Part shown: piece by piece, positions 23,781-37,060 of the stretch | Position numbering within the stretch: position 1 is the first letter of the stretch | Layout of the letters: every line of letters begins with the position of its first letter | From: Himantopus leucocephalus | Lineage: Eukaryota; Chordata; Aves; Charadriiformes; Recurvirostridae | Assembly (NCBI GenBank): GCA_003993805.1 | Contig: RSEF01000019.1 | Location: 2,059,766-2,123,765, forward strand | Direction of reading: 5' to 3' | Length of the DNA: 64,000 bases | Position numbers and translations under genes: made by a program | The notes under the pieces: generated by a model | What the model was told of the DNA's origin: nothing | The model's input: only the letters and a program-made list of their open reading frames with translations | Database searches by the model: none

Positions 23781-26700
23781 ATCCAAGCAAGAAGGGTGAG
23801 GATGGCTCTGACACCGACTTTCTTCTCTAGAGCCTGGCCTGAATGGGACCTACAGAGCTAATGGCATGAAGCGACTAATACCAAAGGCTGCTTCATGCTG
23901 TAGATCAAGTGGGTTTGCTCCTACCATGCTTCCAGACTTCACAAACACTCTTCCAAGGCAAGACAGACCTGATATAATAGGGGCCAAGTGTGCAAATAGA
24001 GGAGCAGACGCCAGATTAGCTGCTGCTGGTACAGTCCCAATGACCCTGTCCTAGGGGTCCAGCACCTCCTGCCAACAAGTCTTTACTGGTCTTGCTGCTG
24101 GACTCCCATTCCAGCTTACTACAGACCACATGCCCCACAACAAACACTTTTCTGTTGCAGCCTCTTCTGAAATTTCCCTGCAGCACATAATTCCCGACAG
24201 CTGGCTACCCTTCCACTGAAATTAAAACACCAAACAGGCAGTCGCACGCCCCTCCCGAGCCTCCTGTCGCTTGTTACCAGCCAGCATCCTGGGGAAGGGG
24301 TCCTGCACAGCCCCTCGCCTGCAGAGGAGAAAATAGGGCAGAAATCCCCTATCCAAACCAGGCCGTGATAAGTGCATTTAGACAGGGCCAAGTCCGGCTT
24401 GTACAAAGGCAAGCAGGAAAAAAAAAATCTCTCCGTTCAATCTACATGATGAGGAATTTGTAAGACTCCAAAGCTCCAGTCACAGTGTAGGATTCGAGGC
24501 ACTGCTCAAGCAAAGCAGCACTCCGCTGTATCACCACTGCTTGGGCACAACTTCGCGAGCTTCCTTTGCACTAGAGAGACAGGCAGAACAAATCCCTTCT
24601 TAAATGCAGTCCCGCAGCCCATTTCAATATCCAGTGCCAGAAGATGAAGCTTCCGTCAAGGCAGTCAGGGCTGAAATATTGTTTGTTGTACCTGAAAATT
24701 AATTTCATACCTTTTGGGGCATCACCAGATGCCTCAAACAATCACTGACTGTGCATACAAACCTGCAAGTTTAGTGGCCAATTTTCTTCAGGCATGCAGT
24801 AAAGTGCACCCACGTATTTAAGATCAAAATTCAACCCGTGGTGTTCAAACATTATGGTACATAACTCAACAGAAATGTCAGACCTGCGACCATTAAAGCA
24901 TAATATTTACTGTACACCACCACAAATTTACACAAGCGCAACACTGCAACCCTTTGTAGGTATACAACGGTCCAGAAAGCCAGAAGAATTAATTTTTTAT
25001 TCATTGAACGAGAAGCTGGTGTGAACTTTTTCCTCTGTATCAGCCATGCGCTGTCAGTGCAAGGAAGATGTACCCAGGTGGTACATCTGCTGTTCACCAA
25101 ATCTAGCAGCATCTGAATTCAGATATATTATACGAGGGCACCCTGACCAGATGGCTACAGCTGACCCAGAAATGTCGTATACTAGAGGACATCATACGAA
25201 CTTGGCCAAAGTCTCCTATATTTATTTCTCAAGAACAGACTTTTACTGTCTCTGGTGGTTATAGCGCCAGGCAGCCAGGAGGTCACGGAGACTCTGCTGG
25301 GATGCAAAGGTCTGGGGAAGAGAAGAGGTCTGAGACTCAGTCATAAATCTCTGTGGCAAACCCACTGGCTCCCCACTGTTTAAACATGTTTGCCCAGAAG
25401 AAAAGCAGGTGCAAAACTGAGTCTTAAAAATAAAGATCATTTCCACATCAAAAACTAACTAGGATCACAGGCCACAAATTCACCCAGTTCCTTTTAAAGT
25501 TAGTATAAACACGAAAAGTGTTGATTTAGGCTTGCATGCTTTTATGCACGTACATCTGTATTTCAAGCCTGGGAACCTGAGAAACATCAGCGCTGAGGAA
25601 AGACGCATCCATGTTGTCTGGGACAACAGACCTGCTGCTTTTTGCCAAAATCTCCTACGAAGCCAGTGAGTCAAGGCACTGAAATCCTCAGGAGAAACCT
25701 CACCTCCAGACACAAGCATGTCTCAACACTTCTCCTTAGATCACCCCGGCACTGCCAAGAGGAGGCTTAACTTCCACAGGGTGAGGACTTCTGGTCCGAC
25801 CGACCACCAGCGCTTGCGCAGGCTGATGTATGACCATTTGGTGGCAACGGCTTTTGGTCACTCCAGCCCACAACAGTGAGAGCGTACATAAATAACACTT
25901 GCCCAAATGTGTATTTATATAGAGCAAAGTAATAGCTCCATTAGACCTTTACATTCTATCAGCCAAATAATATGAGTTTTTAAAAACATTTAGTACTTTA
26001 ACAGGCATTTTAACAGCTCCCGTAACTCAGCTGCATCTTTGCCGTAAATCGTTGGACAGTTGAATACTCCATTATACGATCTAATCCCCTTCAGCATTTT
26101 AGAAAGGAAGAAATAACCTTCCTAAGGTTGTTCAGGAAGGGGAGCAACCTTGCTAGTTGCCTGCTCTCTACAAGAAGAAAAGGTGTTTGTTTCTTGCTTT
26201 TTTTAAGTAGGACTGATTTACACAGAAGCCAGCTACCTAGTGTGACAGCAAGGGTCTGAAGTTTTGCGACAGGAGAAAAATCAGCAAGGCAGAGGCCAGT
26301 TTAATTCTACATGCAAGCTGCTTTGGTGAAGCACAAAGCCCAGTCCCAAAAGGAGCTGGTCCAGCATCACACAGGACAGCCGTTCCGCCCAACACCCCAG
26401 CTCAGCACCAGGCCGTGTCCGGCCCTGCAGGGAACACCTCTGCGGCAGCGCTAACCTGAAGGCAGCAGAGAAAAACCAGCTCATGCGTTCCTCCGAGGCT
26501 GCCTCCACCCCAGACCCCGCACCATTCAAAGCTGATAACCGAGGGCCTTTCTACCCCCGGGCCTGCACTTAACGAAAGGAGCCGGCAAGTCACGTATAAC
26601 CGAGCCGCCTCATACCCCTAAGAGCAACAAAGGACAGTTGACCCTGACCGTGCGGCTCTACGAAACCCTTCCCTGCTGCATTCCATCAACTTGGCACTCA

Positions 26701-28759
26701 CGGGAGGGAGCAGGAACCCAGGCACCCTCCATGGCAAATGGGGATGAGCACCTCCCAGCTTGGCAAGGACAGAGCCCGGCAGAGGAGAGGCAGATTAAGC
26801 ACAGGAAAGGCAGAGGAACCGCCAGCAGGGACGCGTACAGAAGAGGTGGAGGTAGAGGGGAAAGCAGAGGAGAAAGGGGAAGATGGGCTCAGCTCATTTT
26901 TTATTAACACAGAGGAGGTGCCACAGCCTTTCAGAGGAGGCATGATGCAGGGAGGAAGGTCCGCACGAGCACTTCCAACGGGAAGGGAGCCGCATGCCCA
27001 GACGGGGTGTTTGCCTGGGGAAGCAGAAGAGGCGAGAAAGCAGACGCACAGGTGAGCGGGGGTGTCCATCTATATCTGCATGAAATACTACATTTCGAGG
27101 CATGGAAAACTCCATTTTCCCCTCACCTCTCTCAGAAGTGGTGGGTTGGATCCTGACAGTCCCCATCCTGTCTCCTGCCCCTGGAAGGCCCTGTTCTCGC
27201 ATTTTCTGGTATATTTCAAAGCTCAGAGACAGAAGCTGGAGAGGCAATTAAGTCTAGTTGCAGGTAGAAAGGGGCTCCCATGGGAAACAGTTTAAGAAAC
27301 ACTGTCTCTAATGGGAAATTTCACTGTATTTCACTCTGGCTTTATGATCTACTCTGATGAGCTCTTTAAAAAAAATACACACACACTCTTGCTATATATA
27401 TATCTCCATCCAGATGAATGCTTTTGATCACTTAGCATAAGTTTTTCTTGGCTGTAAAAGATGGCAGGCTGGGGAGACTAAATGAGAGCAGGGAAGAGGC
27501 GAGGCAGTCGGATCCCAGTCGTGCGGAGCCTGGATGGGCTCCGCCGAAAACAAGGACAAAGCCAGAGACAACCCTGGGAGACTTACATCAAGTGGGGCCC
27601 TGCACGGAGAACCATAATGACATAGTGGGTATACGATGTTGGCCAAATTCCCTAAATAAGTGCTTGATGAAGCTCCTGCAGGCTTAAAGATTTACCCTTT
27701 CCCCCCCAAAGCATGTAATGCCTAAGGGACGAAGATCTCGGCTGGCTCATTTGTTCATAGATTGTACCCGCAAAAAATTCCCCCATCTCTTTATAACTGC
27801 ACAGAGTCTAATTCAAGAGCAGGATGGGACTTCTCGCTGGGTCTGCTGCTACGAGCCTGGATGGGGAAGCAGGCACGAGCCTGGAAGCGAGGTGGGGATG
27901 AAGGCACCGTGTCCCCGTGCCTGGCACTAAACCTGAGACCCGGCGTGACTGCCAGACCAGCCACCCCCCAGTACCATCTTGTGTGCACGGCTTGGGTTCA
28001 CCGTACACAAAACTGCACCACGGGTGTAACACACAGCCAGCGCCACACCTGCTTAATAATAAACACCCCTAAGGCCTCTGACAAACCCTGTTTCTGTTTC
28101 TGGCAGCAAACCTTCCCTCTAGGCAACTTCTGCCCCCAGTTCTCCCCTGCACATCTGAATATAACGTAGGCAGGACAGTGGCCCACCTTTGAGGCTGGAG
28201 AGCTTTCCTCAGCTTGACTCCAAATCCCAGTAACACCAGATCATCACATCCCAGTGAACCATGGAGGAATACGAAAGAAAAACAGGCAAGAGAATCTGCT
28301 GGGAGATAACAAGACCTCGCAGAAAATCTTACCCAGCAGGCTTTTTCAAGCAAAGGGAGCAGGCGAAATACTACAGGGTGGAAGAAGGTAAATTATCAGA
28401 GTTAAGACATTTCAAATGACTGCTCCCTGCTGCGTTCAGCAGTTTTTCTTGATGGAGTCACTAATCACTGTAGTTTACGGAATGACCTTGTTGTGGCCAT
28501 CTCATCTTCAGGGGACCACAGGCTGCGACAGTCCCTGGTGCAGGGAGATGCCTTTTCAGCTCTGCTAACTCAGAGCCATCGAATGCTGACCGCAGCCTGT
28601 CACGACAGGGCAGAGGAACAGCACATTTCACGGTAAAATGTCTACACAGAGGCGTTCATCATGTCCAACACACACAGCGAGCTTTGTACGCAGGGCAGAG
28701 ATGAAGAGATTGGGGCAGAAATTCTCCTTTATATACACTGAAAAACACTGGCTGCCACA
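23781..28759. other. Unique noncoding DNA
   Basis: About 5 kb without recognised genes or repeats. 26380-26600 and 26740-27060 are GC- and purine-rich and generate overlapping open frames on both strands of no evident meaning. A short (TA)n lies near 27394-27403. 24990-25010 is A/T-rich. Confidence 0.4.
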
Positions 28760-29060
28760 AGCTGAAAAAATGCTATAGAAAAATTAAATATTTACTTCTT
28801 CTGTTTGTTAATATCTTTCATTAGTTACTCAGCTGTAACAGTCATTAAAATGCTGAAAGGGAACTTCATGTAAATTCATCACTAGCCTGGGAATACTCCT
28901 GCATTTGTGAGCAGGCTGCACACTGCAGCAGAGCTCGGAGACTCGATTTCCCTACAGGCAAGGCCAAACGTCTGGTTCACTCACAATTTACAAATGATTA
29001 TTTTTCTAATTAATCATTCATCAAAAAACACAAATAGCAACAGGGCGTGAAAGGCAGCGC
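28760..29060. promoter_or_regulatory. Candidate conserved noncoding block, homeodomain motif cluster
   Basis: The block is AT-rich and repeat-free. AATGATTA (28993-29000) and its reverse complement TAATCATT (29011-29018) flank a 10-base spacer, and TAATTAAT overlaps at 29007-29014. TGATTA and TAATTA are homeodomain (HOX/PBX-like) cores. Enhancer function is inferred from motif density only. Confidence 0.3.
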
Positions 29061-32000
29061 TGGTGTAAACAGAAGGCAGAGTCAATCCATCACAATCTCA
29101 CCCTGCAGCCGCTCACCATGCAGCCCTCAAATGCTGTAGCTCAAGTGACTGCGGGGAGGGGAGATGGGGAAATACCCTTTTTGTTCTCTACAGCTACCAT
29201 AAGGAAATAGATGATACATGTTTCTGTTATGCCAAACCTCAGCTGTGTAAATTGGAGTTGCAACAGATCCATGAAACCTAATGGGAGCCAAACACGATGG
29301 TGGTGTCGGACAGGCGGGTAGGGATCACGGGATGAGGAAAGGAGGGCAACCTCACGGGCGTGGGAGGAGAGAAAACTTCCAAAACACAATGCACCGAGGC
29401 TGGAAGTGACACACAAAATAACCCTGAGGGAAGGAGGCCACAGCATGGCTAAGAGACACAGAACAACAAAAAGGGACGTGCTAAATAACTTCCTGGGCTC
29501 TCTGTAGTGACTTGGCTGCAACTAACCCACTACCTCCTGCTGCAGCCTGGGGCCACCTGCATCCAGGGGAGGTCGGTCCTCTCGGCTCTTGTGCTCCCAG
29601 ACCACCGAAACGTGACTGCTAGTGCCAGCACACCGACTCCACTTTTGCCGTAGCTTGGATTAAGGAACTCTGGAACCACAAGCAAATCCTCTGACTATAT
29701 AAAACATCTGGATATCACCTCTCCCAATGTTCAGAGTTTGAATCTGCAGCCCCCTGCGCTGCTTGCTTGCCAAATGGCTCGCAGGAGAAGGCGACGCATC
29801 CACACACATGGAGTCTAAAAGTGAACTGCAAACGCACATGATTTTCACCCCTTCACACTGATTCTCTGTTCTCATCACTATTAATTCAGGTTAGGTATTT
29901 CCCCTACTCCAAGGACAGATGTTTGAAAGGTGTAACTATTTCCAGGACCCCAGACCTCTCCTTGCTTTGGCCTTGCCGGATCAGGCTGCCAGCCAATCTC
30001 TTGCCAAGCCAACAACTCTTGAAAAGGCAGTATGAACTGGTAAAAGCAGGTGGCAGCATGATATTTCAGCCTTGCTATAGTCTCCTGCTGGCTTTTATTA
30101 TATTTCACAGGGCTAGGCTTGAAACATATAATCAGATTTCAAAGAGACTGGAGTATTGTTGGCAGTCTACTTCATTCTTGACCACTGAGATTGTGAGATC
30201 TGTCCCTGCTGCTCTTAGAAAGAGAAGTTTTCCTCCTTCCAGCAATTAAACAAACTCAAAACCTGCAACACAACAACAAAGGACATGCAAGATAACCAGG
30301 ACTTTTGCAGGACTGGGTTTTACCAAAGCTCTGCCAGTGCTGCATCTCCACATGTTGCACAGGGGTAGCAAAGCAAAATTAGCCCAAAACGGAAATTCTT
30401 CTGGAGAGCAGAATACCCCATACATCCTAACACATACCATACCCCAGCATCCTAGTGTGAAACAGTAATCTGTCATGTGAAGAAAGAGAGAGGGACTTGA
30501 GGACAGAGGTAATATCAATGAGGCAAGACTCTGGGAAGTTAAGAAGAGCCGACAGCCAGTCTCCTGGAGGTTTAGAGGTTCTGTCCTGAATGGAGTTATC
30601 CAGGTTCAGATCAAAGTGGGTCCTCAAAACTGGACGGCCAAACCTTGAACTGTTGTTCTTAACCTAATTTTAACACACTTGAGAATTTGCACCAACTTGC
30701 TGGACATGCCAGACAAGAGAGCAGTGGGAAGGAGGGATGGTCACCAACCCAGTGGGCAGCATCACGGCCGGCACTCGGGAAGCTTTGGTTCGAAAACTTG
30801 CAACATTGGAAGGTTTTGAGCAGGCTGCTGGTTCCTTCATGTTTCAGATCCTCATATATAATACTGAGGACATTCCAACGTGTTGAAGACTGTGGGACAA
30901 GCAGGTCTCATGGGAATGAAGCCCGCATAGGCTGCTCAGAGAGCCAGGATGGGATTTCCTTAGGGGACAGAACAGGAAATTCTGACTCTACCAATACACA
31001 CGTCACAACACCCGGCAATCTCCCAAGACAGGATTTTACTTAATGGCATGAACTTAGCAAAGAGGGAGCAGTGACAGTGACTGAAATGGAAAATGAAGCA
31101 GTGGCAGAGACACCCCAGGTTGCTCCTGTGGCACTTTTGCCAGGGCCGGAATCCATGCAGCAGATGCAGCAGCCATGCAGGAGAAGCAGCCGTGCAGGAA
31201 GCCGCTTGCAAGTTACTGATGGAATAGGAGGAGCTGCAAGAAATACAAATTCAAATACAGTTTGCCTCTGAGAAACAAATATGTGTGCAGCTGTGAAGAA
31301 CAGCCAAAATCACCTTCCTACAGCCCACTAACAGGCAAACTGGGGCTTCAGATTTGCCACATGGGAGGAGAGAATCACTCCAGTGTTTCCATCCATTGCT
31401 GGACAAGTCCAACAAGAAATTCAATCCAATTGCCCACATTTCACCACAGAAGTCCTGTAATAGCTCATAAGCACTAAATGAAGGAGGAAACCCATATTAA
31501 CGGAAGCCACTGATAAGAAATATGCCTGGGTTCCAACTTTTTCTGGTGGTTGGCCTTTTCTATTTAGTACTTTCATTAATATGTCTGTAAAGTAACCACT
31601 GCAACAACTGTAACTCAATACAGGAGGTAGAAAAGAATCCAGAATGAAGTGGCATTTAGCCTCAGGTTTGAGGCACTTCTAAAAGTTTTATTACTAGGCA
31701 GATTTCTCAGAGGAAAGCTATGACATGAATGACGTGTCTTTGAGTATTTTGTCTCAGCGAGAGTAAAAGATTGCTGATCTGAGGTATTTCCTGCCATTAT
31801 TTTCTTGTGTTTATGTTCTCTCCAATGCATCCTATTATAGCAAATCTGTTTGGAAGGGCTCCATTCCTGAAGATGATGCATGCTCCAAGAATGCCTTCTG
31901 CCCAGGCAATAATCCTAAAGAAACCAGCTGTACTACTTGTGTGCTTCAAGATAATCAGATGCACATAGGCAAACCCAGAGCACCTAGCACAGTGCAGACT

Positions 32001-33888
32001 GGGCTATAAGTGTCCAATTATTTCATATTCTAAAGCAACCACTTTTTTCTAACCAATTCAGCAAGACCTGCTTCTGATCCAAGATCTGCATTTACATAAG
32101 AGGTACCCCCATCCAAACTTTATGTACAGGGATAGAGTTGAAAACCAAGAGGAGTTTTCTATGAACATCTCCAGTGCTCATTCCGGTTCTTCAAAAATAC
32201 AGTCAACCCACTCCCTGAAGGAGGACACAGTAATAACTCATCCCCTTTATTTTTAGCCTAGCTCTTCCTTCAAAGCCCAGCAAGATATGTGGAGTTTTGC
32301 AGTGTGCAAAAAATCCCTGCTCGTGATTAACATCTATGTGAATAATAAAGCTTTAATCTGGTTTGAGTCTGTTACCTACTGTTTCAGCAAGTTTAACATC
32401 AGATGGGAGCAAGAGTAGCAAGGGTATCCAGCCAGGTTTCATACAACTCAAAGCAGTACTACAAGGCTTAATTAATTGAGATCACCAGATGAAAAGCCTC
32501 ATCATGTATATAAAAGGTAAAAGGTAAAACATCTGCTGATGCTCAGACAGTACTGAGATGGGATGCTACACGGGAACCTCAGATAAACTTCAAAGAGAAG
32601 GGACTGAGACCCAAGTGCGTATCGGAATTACATTCCTCCTGCTCCAGAATCCCAACCTCAGCTGGATGCTGGGTCTGAAATATAACGGCAGGAACACAAG
32701 CAAAGCTCAATGCTTTAATCATAGACACCTAACTTCTATTTTCTCAGCCAAGTCTTCCAGTAAGTCCACCACGGATTGAGTTGCTCCTTTTAAAACAGCA
32801 CAAGTGTGAAAGCAGCTCAGACAGCAGATCAGCCTCTCAGACCAGTGCACGTGCTTTCCTCCATCTCACAGGTGGTCTCGGTGTCAGAACTCCTGTCTGA
32901 ACAGAAGTGGAGAAGGAAAGGCAATTCATGCAGGCCACATTTCAGTAAGGTTGCGACTCATTCTCCTTCCATATGTACCCTTCCCCACATTTGGAGAGGG
33001 GCTGGTCTGAAGCCAGCCAAAGTCACTGTGTGAGCAAAGGACCAACCTGGCATCTTGATGGAACTGAAGACGTGCCGCACTGGTTTCTGCTCTCCAGCAT
33101 AAATCAAGTCAGAGAAACAGCCAACTATCTAAAGATGCTTTGAAAGGGCAACTTGGTATTTTCCAGGCCTCCTTGGACATAAGCAACCCAGAGAAGGTCC
33201 CTGGCTGCACCATCCAGTTAGCCTTTCGGCAGACACCGTTCATCATCCCAAGCCATTTCCCTGCGAGTCGCAGCTGTGCTCAGACCCTGCTCAGACATCT
33301 GCTACCCTGCTGTCTGGGTACAGATCCTTCAAGTGACTCAATCTCTGCTGGACTGCTAGACAGACTCCAAAAATCATTTCCACACCCCACCCCCCAAAGG
33401 TAAGCCAAGCTCTTTCCTACACTGTCTAGCTTCTTATTCATCACCTTTTCTTCTCTTCACCCACATTCTCAAGTGCTTAAAGACAGAGTGGTTGCTCCCT
33501 ATTAAGGTATTCTGATCCATTTCTGTGAGCTCTGCGCAAAGCTCCAGCATGCAACGAGAGTTTCTTCAGCTCTCACACCCTTCTGACGACACAGAAATGC
33601 CGTAACACCAACCACCTTAAGTGATTACCCACAGAGATGCACCACCAACCCAGGGCACAACCACGCGGGGAGGGTGGGGAACCCAACCGCACAGCACCAC
33701 AGCCCAACATCGCTTCCCCAGCCCGCGGCACCTGATTAAATCCGGCCAAACCTTTCTAGTGATTGAGATGGGTGACACACATCTACCTACTCTCCAGTTT
33801 GCAATGTAAATGTGATATTCATTTTTTTTCCCCAAGCATATATTTAGGCATAATATATTTTAATAGCAAAAAGATGCTTTGTTCCAGG
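29061..33888. other. Unique noncoding DNA
   Basis: No supported gene. 31140-31200 is rich in GCAG units and makes a Gln/Arg-rich open frame, judged chance. No clear interspersed repeat was recognised in these 4.8 kb. Confidence 0.4.
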
Positions 33889-33914
33889 GTGTGTGTGTGT
33901 GTGTGTGTGTGTGT
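33889..33914. repeat. (GT)13 microsatellite
   Basis: Thirteen uninterrupted GT units. It is a likely length-polymorphic marker. Minor imperfect GT tracts occur near 39430-39455 and 43117-43129. Confidence 0.98.
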
Positions 33915-34794
33915 ATTTGATCCCTGTGCTTCAAACAGATCCAGGAATGGAATTTAATACATTTATAAAATTAAGAACAGATGCTGTGGACTGTTTAAAC
34001 TAGCAGAGAAAATAATAACAGGAACACTCCAAGGAAGGTGACATGAAAAAAATGCTGAATGTTGCGGGAAAATGGAAATGCAGTAATGACTGCAGGACTT
34101 CAGGGACACACGGGTCCATGCCACAAATCCCTCAGGAAAGACACTTCCCAGCTCGGACACACAGGTGTCTCTTCTACATGAGCGAGAGAGAGAAAAGTAA
34201 TAGATAACACCAGCTGGAGACAGAGCACATTTGTCTTCTGGTATGAGAGAGATGCAGTTCACCTTAAAATATAAATCATAGTGCATGCAAACATTTACTT
34301 CAAAATATTAAAGCCACAAACGCTTAAAGGTCGGGTTACATTTCACTGCTTCTTCTCTCTCTACTCATGTTCTTTTCCACGGGTCCCTTGGCTTGGCCCG
34401 TCAGGTCTCCTGGGAAGCCGAGGCAGCCGCTGTCTGCCAGGAGGCTCCCGGGGCTGCCTGCACTGCTGCACCTGGACTGCAAACTCTGTGCAGGGCGGTT
34501 TGTTTGTTCAGTGGTGAGTATTTCCATGGTCATTTTTCAAAAGCGATGGAAACTTCTCCTGTTGGCTTTTGGTGCCCTGTTTGTTATCACAAGGTGGGCT
34601 TGTGCTGGGCTTGGCTGAACCCAACCCCTTTTGGAAATGAACTGGTTCAGAATGAGTGCCTGCATCTCTCTTTCCCACACTGACTTACAGGATACCTCAC
34701 TCGTAAGGAATGGTACCACGTTTCCATAAGGAAAGGTACTATTCAGAGTGTCAGAATTGGTTTCAGCCTCTCTCTTCAGCTCCGTGCAGTGCTG

Positions 34795-34960
34795 CGTGAT
34801 GTTAATGGTATTGTCACCCCCATTTTGCAGAGCATTATGCTGAGGTATGAAGTATGTTAAGCAACTTTTGCCTCTGGTCACAGAAATAAGTGCAAGAACG
34901 GGGACTGGAATTCCGAGGCTGCGCTCAGATCCTGCCTCACTCTTCTTGTGCACCGAAGAG
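34795..34960 (-). repeat. MIR SINE, antisense
   Basis: On the plus strand, a 'cccccattttgcagagcatt' segment, then 'ctgaggtatgaag', 'gttaagcaacttttgcctct', 'ggtcacagaaataagtg' and 'ggactggaattccgaggctg' follow the antisense MIR order (ccattttacagatga, gaaactgagg, gttaagtgacttgcc, ggtcacacagctagtaagtg, ggattcgaac). The match is collinear over about 160 bp, the best MIR in the window. Confidence 0.75.
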
Positions 34961-35568
34961 CCCGTATTGTACTTGCAGATCGTACATTTGCATTGCAAAA
35001 TGAGGAGCCGGATGCATAAATGCCTGTATGTACAAGTATACTCATATTCGGCAGGCAGATCTTTGGAAAATTCAGCGCATAGTGTTCTGTCTACAAGTCA
35101 AAAGCCATCTCCAATTGCTAAAACTTAAATAAAAACACAAGTTGCTACAATTCATAAGGAGCTTAATATTTATTACCACGTATTGCAAGCATGCAGCTAT
35201 GTAGAAAGACTCCCTTACTGTCTCCAGTGATTATTCAAGGGACGAGAAAAAGAAAGAATAGCCTTTGATAGTAACAAAAAAAGCAAGCGTGGAGAAAACA
35301 ATGTATTAAATCCTTTTCACAGCCAAGAGGCCAACGAAAATGCTATATATTTATAAAGGAAATGAAAACCTGTCAGGAACAAAATGAACTGAATAACAGA
35401 GCTTGGGCTGAATAAAGAGAAGCAAGAAGTAAAGAACCAAAAATGCTACTAGGGTGGAAAATACAGCATACTCTGCATCCCAAGAAAGAAGGCTCTGACC
35501 AGGCGTACAACCCATTTGGGTCCAAGACAGACAGCAGTCCCCAACCACTCCCTTCTTCTGATAATATA

Positions 35569-36047
35569 AGAAGGACATGGACCTGTTGGAGTGGGGCCAG
35601 AGGAGGCCACAAAGATGCTGCAAGGGCTGGAGCACCTCTGCTGGGAGGACAGGCTGGGAGAGTTGGGGGTGCTGAGCCTGGAGAAAAGAAGGCTCCGGGG
35701 AGACCTTAGAGCCCCTTCCAGTCCCTCAAGGGGCTCCAGGAAAGCTGGGGAGGGACTCTTGATCAGAGAGGGGAGGGACAGGACGAGGGGGGACGGTTTT
35801 ACACTGAAAGAGGGGAGATTTAGGTGAAATATTAGGAAGAAATTCTTTACTCTGAGGGTGGTGAGACATCAGCACAGATTGCCCCGAGAAGCTGTGGCTG
35901 CCCGATCCCTGGAGGTGTTCAAGGCCAGGTTGGACGGGGCTTGGAGCAACCTGGGCTGGTGGGAGGTGTCCCTGCCCAGGGCAGGGGGCTGGGACTAGGT
36001 GATCTTTAAGGTCCCTTCCAACCCAAACCATTCTATGATTCTATGAT
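35569..36047 (+). mobile_element. CR1 LINE, 5'-truncated 3' end
   Basis: About 480 bp of sense CR1. The first 150 bp translate to the C-terminus of the CR1 ORF2 protein (for example LGELGVLSLEKRRLRGDL). This is followed by the 3' UTR with 'ctggaggtgttcaaggccag' and 'ggtcccttccaaccc', and ends in two ATTCTATG octamers (36030-36045). CR1 moves by target-primed reverse transcription and ends in octamer repeats instead of poly-A. 5' truncation is the usual state. Good preservation suggests an avian-era insertion. It is not mobile. Confidence 0.95.
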
Positions 36048-36759
36048 AATCTGCAGGCAGGAAACCAAACACCGAGCAAGGTCAGCAAACACATTGTTCA
36101 CAGGATGCATAATATTGAACCAACTGGAGCATCTTCTGTGCATTCCCAGTACAGGGACACATGGGGAACGGGAACCCCTGTGGCTTTGCGGAGCGGATGC
36201 ATGGGCAGTTTGGTGCTCAGGACACTGCGGTCTCCTGCTAGGAGCCTCTGCACAGCAGAAGTTCAAGAGATACAATCATCTCATCGCACGGAGGTATGCG
36301 CATGAGTGAGGTCTGGTTTCCACATGCTAAATTTATGGCCCGATCCCTCTGCTGAGCCCACCAGGTGCCTGCGTGTCTGTGGCTACAGCAGTCTTTGAGG
36401 AGGAGGAGGAGGCGGTAAAGGCAGACATCAGCTCCCAGCCCACAACAGATACAGCCTTCAGGATACAGAGGTCCGAAGCTTCTGGTTTGCCAAAGAAAAT
36501 GTGTCAAAGGCCAACGGACCAATTGTATGGACTGGCCAGGGTCCTAACTCCGCAACTGGAAGAGCTGGTCCCTCATATTTCTAGATTCTCAAAGTTGGAA
36601 GAGTACCTGAAAAATCACTAGGGAACTTAACTATTCATGAAAACTCAAATAAAACACCACTATTATAAACCCAAGTACTTCTATCTTGATAGGAACAAGG
36701 CTTTTTACTGTGCAGATGACTTGGATTCAAGATCTGATATTAAATAATTTAGCTTTATG
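36048..36759. other. Unique noncoding DNA
   Basis: Nothing recognised apart from a short GAG/AGG-rich run near 36397-36413. Confidence 0.4.
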
Positions 36760-37060
36760 TTTCTAATTGCAGGAAGTTTGTGTGATTTCAAAAATAAACA
36801 ACATAAGTATTTCATAATTCGGATACTTAATTACTATTACTATATTGATTGCAGGAAACAGGATTAACCACACATTATATTTTGTCAGAGAATAATGTCA
36901 ACAATCTTGAAGTGATGGCTACCTATGAATAAACTGGCTGTACTATGCTAAAAGCGAAATACAAACTGCGGCCATCAGAAAGGAAAATTCTCAATTAACT
37001 GGCACGCTCATTATCCAGCCTGGATAATGAAGGGAGGCGAGTAGAAACGGTGTAAACACG
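36760..37060. promoter_or_regulatory. AT-rich candidate block with a 23-bp palindrome
   Basis: The block is repeat-free and AT-rich. At 37008-37030 the arm TCATTATCCAG is followed by a single C and the exact reverse complement CTGGATAATGA. Perfect 11-bp arms around one base are clearly rarer than chance in 64 kb. The inner GATAA/TTATC cores resemble GATA-type sites but have G in the flanking position. The function is unknown. Confidence 0.4.
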
